A stretch of DNA of 64,000 nt, from contig JBPPNC010000120.1 in assembly GCA_051306365.1 (NCBI GenBank), positions 1-64,000 of the forward strand. The letters are read 5' to 3'. Under the pieces are notes generated by a model that was not told the DNA's origin, searched no databases, and was given only the letters and a program-made list of their open reading frames with translations. Origin of the DNA: Svornostia sp051306365 (lineage in GTDB: Bacteria; Actinomycetota; Thermoleophilia; Solirubrobacterales; Solirubrobacteraceae). Of the stretch, positions 59,918 through 64,000 are shown in pieces. How positions within the stretch are numbered: position 1 is the first letter of the stretch; each line of letters opens with the position of its first letter. Made by a program: the position numbers and the translations under genes.

Positions 59918-60355
59918 ATGAGCGAAGACACCGAAGGGCTCCGCGACCGTCTGGCGCGTCAGAGCGAGGACGCCATCGGCAAGCTCGCCCAGGAGCTGCT
60001 CGAGAACCCGCTGATCACTGGGGCGATCGCCCAGGCGTTCACCGCACGGGAGAAGGCGGCCCAGGCGCAGGAGGTCGCGATGGGCGCGCTGAACCTGCCC
60101 TCCGCCGCCGACCTCGAGCGGCTGACCCGCCGGGTTCGATCGGTTTCGCAGCGCCTCGAGGGCATCGAGGACGGCGTAGATCGTCTCGACGACAAGCTGG
60201 CCCGCGCCGGTGACGACGCGACGCCGAGCCGGCTGGAGGCCATGGAGGAGCAGCTGAGCGCGCTGACCCGCGAGCTCTCCGCGCTGCGCGAGGCGCTGCC
60301 CGGCGCCGCCGCCCAGGTGCCCTCGAGCCAGGAGCGGCTCGAAGTCACCGAGTAG
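59918..60355 (+). CDS. Phasin-like coiled-coil protein
   Basis: 145 residues, almost entirely helical: LRDRLARQSEDAIGKLAQELLENPLI (in parts LARQSEDAIGKL, LAQELLENPL), a more hydrophobic stretch ITGAIAQAFTAREKAAQAQE, then heptads (VRSVSQRLEGIEDGVDRLDDKL; LEAMEEQLSALTRELSALRE). Similar to polyhydroxyalkanoate granule-associated proteins. With the histone-H1-like protein at 61104 it may form a PhaI/PhaF-type pair. No PHA synthase is in the window. It overlaps the convergent phosphorylase gene by 11 bases. Confidence 0.65.
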   Translation: MSEDTEGLRDRLARQSEDAIGKLAQELLENPLITGAIAQAFTAREKAAQAQEVAMGALNLPSAADLERLTRRVRSVSQRLEGIEDGVDRLDDKLARAGDDATPSRLEAMEEQLSALTRELSALREALPGAAAQVPSSQERLEVTE

Positions 60356-61046
60356 CGACGCCGAGTGCGGCCGCGGCGACGTCGCCGAGCTGCTCGCCGG
60401 CGCGCAGCAGCCCGTCCTCGTCGATCCGCGACCGCTCGCCCTCGGCTCCGAACGTGTCGCTGACCGCGAGCAGGACCGCGGCAGGGATGCCGCGCCGCGC
60501 CGCCACCTGCAGCACGGCGGCGGCCTCCATCTCGACGGCGAGCGCCCCGGCCTCCGTCCAGCGTGTCGCGCGCGCCGGATCCGGGTCGTAGAAGAGATCC
60601 GTGGTCGCCACGGCGCCGACCGCGGCACCGTCGCCGGCCGCGGCGCGCAGCGCGTCCACGAGGGTGGGATCGGCGGCGACGGCTTCTCGGGCACCCAGCC
60701 CGCGGCTCGTGCCGTCCTCGGCGAGCGCCGCGTCGGCGATCACGAGGTCGCCGTGCCCCAACCCGGGCTGCAGCGCGCCGCAGGTCCCCACGCGGATGGC
60801 ACGCGTCACACCGAGGTCGATGAGCTCCTCCACGACGATGGCGGCGCTCGGCCCGCCCATCCCGGTGCTCTGGATCGTGAGCGGCAGGCCGTCGGCCGCC
60901 GTGCCCGTGTAGCCCCACAGCCCGCGGTTGTGGTTGAACATCAGCGGCTTCTCGAGCAGGTGCTGGGCGAGCGCGAGCGCCCGTCCCGGGTCTCCGGGCA
61001 GCAGCACGCGCGGGGCGAGCTCGGTCGTGGGGTGCAGGTGGATCAT
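60345..61046 (-). CDS. Nucleoside phosphorylase (PNP/UDP family, DeoD or Udp-like)
   Basis: 233 residues. VLLPGDPGRALALA (phosphate site), NHNRGLWGYTG, STGMGGPSAAIVVEELI, VRVGTCGALQPG-type motif (IRVGTCGALQPGLGHGDLVI) and VEMEAAAVLQVAARRGI match trimeric/hexameric phosphorylases. AVSD is the base-contacting Asp region (LLAVSDTFG), more DeoD-like than uridine-specific. Cleaves nucleosides with phosphate. ATG 61046 matches the family start; ATG 61070 adds eight residues. Confidence 0.88.
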   Translation of the reverse strand: MIHLHPTTELAPRVLLPGDPGRALALAQHLLEKPLMFNHNRGLWGYTGTAADGLPLTIQSTGMGGPSAAIVVEELIDLGVTRAIRVGTCGALQPGLGHGDLVIADAALAEDGTSRGLGAREAVAADPTLVDALRAAAGDGAAVGAVATTDLFYDPDPARATRWTEAGALAVEMEAAAVLQVAARRGIPAAVLLAVSDTFGAEGERSRIDEDGLLRAGEQLGDVAAAALGVATR

Positions 61047-61103
61047 CGTGCGGCGGCAGGGTAGTTGCACCCGGGTACGCGCAAGAGCCGTAGAGTGCGC
61101 GGC

Positions 61104-61517
61104 ATGGCCAAGAAGAAGAGCAAGAAGCAGCCCGCGCAGGCGGCCGACGCGGTGCGCAGCGCCGTCGACCAGGCCTTCCAGGCCGGGCAGTCGCAGTTCT
61201 CGCGCGAGCGCGCGTCGGAGCTCGTCGACGACCTCTCACAGGTCGCCGGCCGGCTGCGTGAGGCGCTCGACGACCTGCGTCCGATCAGCGCCGAGGACAT
61301 CAGGGCGCTGAGCGACAAGATCGACGGCCTCGAGTCCCGCATCGCGAAGCTCGAGAAGCCCGCCGCCGCGACGACGCGCCGCACGCCTGCGAAGCGCACG
61401 ACGACCCGCGCGACCGCTGCGAAGAAGCCGGCCGCAGGGCCCGCCGCGAAGCGCACGACGAGCACCGCCGCCAAGCGCACCACCACGACCACCGCGCGCA
61501 AGCCCGCCGGCTCCTGA
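61104..61517 (+). CDS. PhaF/histone H1-like protein
   Basis: 137 residues from ATG 61104. Starts with a lysine patch (MAKKKSKK), then a phasin-like helical part (about 15-85; AVDQAFQAGQSQFSRERA, ELVDDLSQVAGRLREAL) and a histone-H1-like tail made of Lys/Arg-Thr-Ala repeats (AAKKPAAGPAAKRTTS). PhaF proteins attach PHA granules to the nucleoid through such tails. The role here is inferred from that architecture. Confidence 0.75.
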   Translation: MAKKKSKKQPAQAADAVRSAVDQAFQAGQSQFSRERASELVDDLSQVAGRLREALDDLRPISAEDIRALSDKIDGLESRIAKLEKPAAATTRRTPAKRTTTRATAAKKPAAGPAAKRTTSTAAKRTTTTTARKPAGS

Positions 61518-61536
61518 GCGGTCGGAGTCACGGGTC

Positions 61537-61962
61537 ATGGCTCCCAGGTTTCAGAGCGCCGACGAGTTTCGCGAGGTGATGGACCGGATCTTGGGTCTGA
61601 TGGACGAGGACCCCGACATGGGCCCGCAGCTCAAGGACGCCGACGTCCCGCAGCGCTTCGAGTTCGAGGATCTCGATCTCGTGGTCAACATCCGCGGGAC
61701 GCGCGAGGGCGAGGACGGCCACCTGCACTGGGAGTGGTCGGACGACGTCGACTGGGACCCGAAGGTCAAGATGTCGATGTCATCCGAGACGGCGAACAGG
61801 TACTTCCAGGGCAAGGAGAACGTCGTGCTGGCGCTCGCCCGTCGCCGAATCAAGGCCGGCGGCGACGTGAAGGCCGCGCTCGCCCTCATGCCGATCACGA
61901 AGCCCGTGTACCCGCAGTACCGGGCGATCGTCGAAGCGGAGTACCCGCACCTGAAGGCGTAG
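61537..61962 (+). CDS. SCP2-like sterol-carrier-domain protein
   Basis: 141 residues. The order of segments FREVMDRILGLMDEDP, QRFEFEDLDLVVNIRGTRE, HLHWEWSDDVDWDPKVKMSMSSE (in parts), TANRYFQGKENVVLALARRRIKAGGDV and AALALMPITKPVYPQYRAIVE follows the SCP2/alkyl-sulfatase C-terminal fold, which binds lipids in a hydrophobic cleft. It starts 19 bases after the H1-like gene and may be in its operon. Confidence 0.75.
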   Translation: MAPRFQSADEFREVMDRILGLMDEDPDMGPQLKDADVPQRFEFEDLDLVVNIRGTREGEDGHLHWEWSDDVDWDPKVKMSMSSETANRYFQGKENVVLALARRRIKAGGDVKAALALMPITKPVYPQYRAIVEAEYPHLKA

Positions 61963-62006
61963 GCCGTCGCGCGGAGTGCCGCCGGAGCCCGTTCGGCGGT
62001 ATCGCG

Positions 62007-62035
62007 TTGACACCTCGACCACGCCTGAGGAACAT
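62007..62035 (+). promoter_or_regulatory. Candidate promoter before the cyclase gene
   Basis: TTGACA (62007-62012) is a consensus -35 box, followed after 17 bases by GAACAT, a poor -10. It lies about 155 bases before the cyclase start in the 226-bp gap 61963-62188, whose remaining sequence is GC-rich with no recognised element. Confidence 0.3.
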
Positions 62036-62188
62036 GGGGCGCACAACACAGGCACAGGGTCGAAGTGTGGGCGTGAAGGCGCCCGCTAGGCGCCGCCGGA
62101 TCTGCGACGAGCGCCATCGACCGAGGCAGCGGGCCGCATTGCCCGCGAGCGGCGGGGCCACCGGTCCCGCCGCTGTCATGGTGGGGCC

Positions 62189-63379
62189 ATGACCGAGTTG
62201 ACGCTCGCACAGGTCGCGGCGGCCGCCGGGACGACCCCGGCCACCGTCCGGCGCTGGGTGAAGTCGGGCCTCGTCCCGCAGTACCCCGGCACGCCTGCGC
62301 CGTGGTCCGGCCAGGCGGCGGCGCACGTGCGGATCATCGCGCGGCTGCGCGAGCGCGGGCACTCGCTGGAGGAGATCCGGGAGGCCAGTGACAGCGGGCG
62401 GCTGGCGTTCGGCTTCGTCGAGGAGTTGTTCCCCCACCACGAGCGGCGGTACACGATCGCCGAGGCGGCGGAGCTCACGGGGCTGGAGCCCGCGCTCATC
62501 GAGCGGTTCTACGCCACCATCGGCCTCGGCGACGCATCGCTCGCCGCCTTGGACGACGAGGATCTCGCTCTGCTGCGCGACTCCGTCGCGGTGCTCGAAG
62601 CCGGGTTCCCGTTCGTCGCGTTCATGCAGCTCGCGCGCGTCTACGGCCAGGCGCTCGCGCAGATGGCCGACGCGTCGGTGCGGCTCGTGCACCTCTACGT
62701 CCACGAGCCGCTCATGCGCGATGGGGACGACGCGGTCGAGATGGCCGAGCAGATGTCCGAGCTCACGCGCCAGGTCCTGCCGCTCGCCGCGCCGATCATG
62801 CAGCGCCTGCACGCCCGGTTCCTGCAGCATTTCGTCGAGCAGGACGTCATCGGCCACATGGAACTCGATGTCGACAGCTCCGCCGAGCTCGGGCGCCTGC
62901 GCGTTGCGATCGCGTTCGCCGATCTCGCGGGCTACACGCGGATGACGGAGGAGCTGGGAGACGCCGAGGCCGCCGGGGTCGTCGAACGGTTCCTCGAGCG
63001 GGTGGAGACCTCGCTGCCCGACAGCGCGCGGGTGATCAAGACGATCGGCGACGAGGTGATGGTGGTCGGCAACGACGTGGCGGCGCTCACGGCGTGGGCG
63101 GTGGACTTCCAGGCAGCCGAGGTGCAGCGCCCGCTTCCGCGGATGGGGGTGCACTATGGCGACGTCGTCTACCGCGATGGCGACTACTACGGGCGCGAGG
63201 TCAACCAGGCGGCCCGGGTCGTGGCGCGTGCCGCGGCGGGGGAGGTGCTCGTGACGGGCGCGGTGGCGGACGCCGTCGGATCGGCGCTGCGCTTTGAGCC
63301 GATCGGCGCGGTCAAGCTCAAGGGGTTCAGCGAGCCGACGGATCTCCTCGTGGCGACCCCGGTTGCGGGGGACGGGTGA
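62189..63379 (+). CDS. Adenylate cyclase with two MerR-like DNA-binding motifs
   Basis: 396 residues. Two helix-turn-helix motifs of MerR style begin the protein: LTLAQVAAAAGTTPATVRRW (about 4-23) and YTIAEAAELTGLEPALIERF (about 88-107). A helical region (about 110-225) resembles the N-terminal regulatory part of Rv1264-type cyclases. The class III catalytic domain (about 230-390) is complete: FADLAGYT with metal Asp, IKTIGDEVM with substrate Lys and second Asp, DYYGREVNQAARV with the transition-state Asn and Arg. It should make cAMP and may bind DNA directly. Its stop overlaps tilS. Confidence 0.88.
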   Translation: MTELTLAQVAAAAGTTPATVRRWVKSGLVPQYPGTPAPWSGQAAAHVRIIARLRERGHSLEEIREASDSGRLAFGFVEELFPHHERRYTIAEAAELTGLEPALIERFYATIGLGDASLAALDDEDLALLRDSVAVLEAGFPFVAFMQLARVYGQALAQMADASVRLVHLYVHEPLMRDGDDAVEMAEQMSELTRQVLPLAAPIMQRLHARFLQHFVEQDVIGHMELDVDSSAELGRLRVAIAFADLAGYTRMTEELGDAEAAGVVERFLERVETSLPDSARVIKTIGDEVMVVGNDVAALTAWAVDFQAAEVQRPLPRMGVHYGDVVYRDGDYYGREVNQAARVVARAAAGEVLVTGAVADAVGSALRFEPIGAVKLKGFSEPTDLLVATPVAGDG

Positions 63380-64000
63380 CCGCGGCGCTTGAAGCCGCGC
63401 GTGCGTCGGGGCTGCTGGCCACCGGCCGCCAGGTCGTGGTGCTCGTCTCGGGAGGCCGCGACTCGGTGTGCCTGCTCGACGTCGCCGTCGAGCTCGCCGG
63501 CCCGCGCGCGGTCACGGCCCTGCACGTCAACTACGGCCTGCGGCCCGAGGCCGACGGGGACGAGCGCCACTGCGCCGACCTCGCCCGGCGGCTCGGTGCC
63601 GACCTCGTCGTGCGCCGAGCCGGGCCCGCGCCCGCGACGGGCAACCTGCACGCGTGGGCGCGCGACGTCCGCCTGGGCGCCGCGGCCGAGCTGGCCGGTC
63701 GGGACGGCGCCGTCGTCGCCACGGGGCACACCCGCACCGACCAGGCCGAGACGATCCTCTACCGCCTGGCCGCCTCCCCGGGCCGCCGGGCGCTGCTGGG
63801 CATGGCCCCGCGCGACGGGCGGCTCGTGCGGCCGCTGCTCGGGGTGACCCGCGAGCAGACGGCCGAGCACTGCCTGACCCGCGGGTTGACCTGGCGCGAG
63901 GACGCGTTCAACGATGACCCCCGGTTCGCCCGCGCGCGCGTGCGAGGCGGGCTGGTGCCCGCGCTGAAGGCGGTGCATCCGGCCGCCGAGGCGAACATCG
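63376..64000 (+). CDS. tilS: tRNA(Ile)-lysidine synthase (TilS), N-terminal part
   Basis: Modifies cytidine 34 of tRNA-Ile(CAU) to lysidine so that it reads AUA; normally essential. Visible: 208 residues from GTG 63376 (GTGA overlap with the cyclase). PP-loop VSGGRDSVCLLD near residue 19, LHVNYGLRPEADGDERHC near 49, and GHTRTDQAETILYRL near 120 are the family signature. The gene leaves the window at 64000, so the C-terminal tRNA-binding part is not seen. The linkage to a cAMP cyclase is unusual. Confidence 0.93.
   Translation, partial: MTAALEAARASGLLATGRQVVVLVSGGRDSVCLLDVAVELAGPRAVTALHVNYGLRPEADGDERHCADLARRLGADLVVRRAGPAPATGNLHAWARDVRLGAAAELAGRDGAVVATGHTRTDQAETILYRLAASPGRRALLGMAPRDGRLVRPLLGVTREQTAEHCLTRGLTWREDAFNDDPRFARARVRGGLVPALKAVHPAAEANI

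Noticed and set aside
1..64000. tRNA, rRNA, CRISPR array, complete insertion sequence or prophage
   Set aside because: No cloverleaf-like sequence with a TTCGANNC arm in gaps, no spaced repeat array, no transposase or integrase reading frame was seen. The gaps between genes are almost all under 320 bp.

Overview
The window is one contiguous stretch of very GC-rich DNA with densely packed genes, many of which overlap by 1 or 4 bases (ATGA, GTGA, TGATG). It carries an actinobacterial mIHF, a complete Mce operon, type III glutamine synthetase, an ArsA-HSP20 protein, class III cyclase and PadR/PucR regulators. I infer a free-living actinobacterium of the class Thermoleophilia (Solirubrobacterales type). 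The placement rests on gene content and style only. I saw no rRNA, tRNA, CRISPR array, integrase or complete insertion sequence.

Layout. 1-1 kb: start of metH, reading off the left edge, behind a palindromic promoter. 1.1-6.7 kb: a nitrogen-control cluster, with glutamine synthetase III facing away from an amt-PII-PucR operon and a perfect 16-bp palindrome between them. 6.9-9.0 kb: a three-gene envelope operon. 9.2-24.6 kb: a 12-gene operon with two YrbE permeases, the Mce ATPase, six Mce proteins, an MMPL/RND transporter, a membrane-anchored redoxin and a B3/B4-domain protein, nearly all overlapping. 24.7-26.5 kb: small proteins, a glyoxalase-fold protein and mIHF. 26.8-29.6 kb: a serine-palmitoyltransferase-like gene head to head with a bacterial ceramide-synthase-like (YghO/GNAT) gene. 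29.7-33.2 kb: an AlkA-type glycosylase, then a thiamine-precursor ABC transporter under a clear TPP riboswitch. 33.3-36.4 kb: a PAS-GGDEF-EAL protein.

36.4-39.6 kb is an accessory segment. A 78-bp palindrome-bearing repeat bounds it. It holds a decayed nucleotidyltransferase with an intact upstream partner gene, a duplicated 3' end of the neighbouring vWA gene, and a secreted repeat protein. 39.6-42.2 kb: a vWA/MoxR pair. 42.2-46.3 kb: an operon with a C5-epimerase-like protein, ArsA-HSP20, a small helical protein, an EVE protein and a membrane protein. 46.4-49.7 kb: a lipoprotein, TerC, an EAL remnant and two small genes. 49.8-55.5 kb: fatty-acid oxidation (acyl-CoA dehydrogenase, 3-hydroxyacyl-CoA dehydrogenase, a dehydrogenase-hydratase fusion) with a sirtuin, a PadR regulator and a winged-helix protein. 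55.5-59.9 kb: a HAD phosphatase, a conserved unknown, and a large three-domain murein hydrolase behind a structured leader. 59.9-64 kb: phasin/histone-H1-like proteins, a nucleoside phosphorylase, an SCP2-like protein, a double-HTH adenylate cyclase and the start of tilS.

Taken together, the window is rich in envelope and lipid functions: lipid transport (Mce plus MMPL), probable ceramide synthesis, beta-oxidation with sirtuin control, and murein remodelling. The most notable points are the Spt/bCerS-like pair, the PII protein without its modifiable Tyr51, the repeat-bounded accessory segment beside the vWA gene, the structured leader of the murein hydrolase, and the cyclase with two MerR-like DNA-binding motifs.
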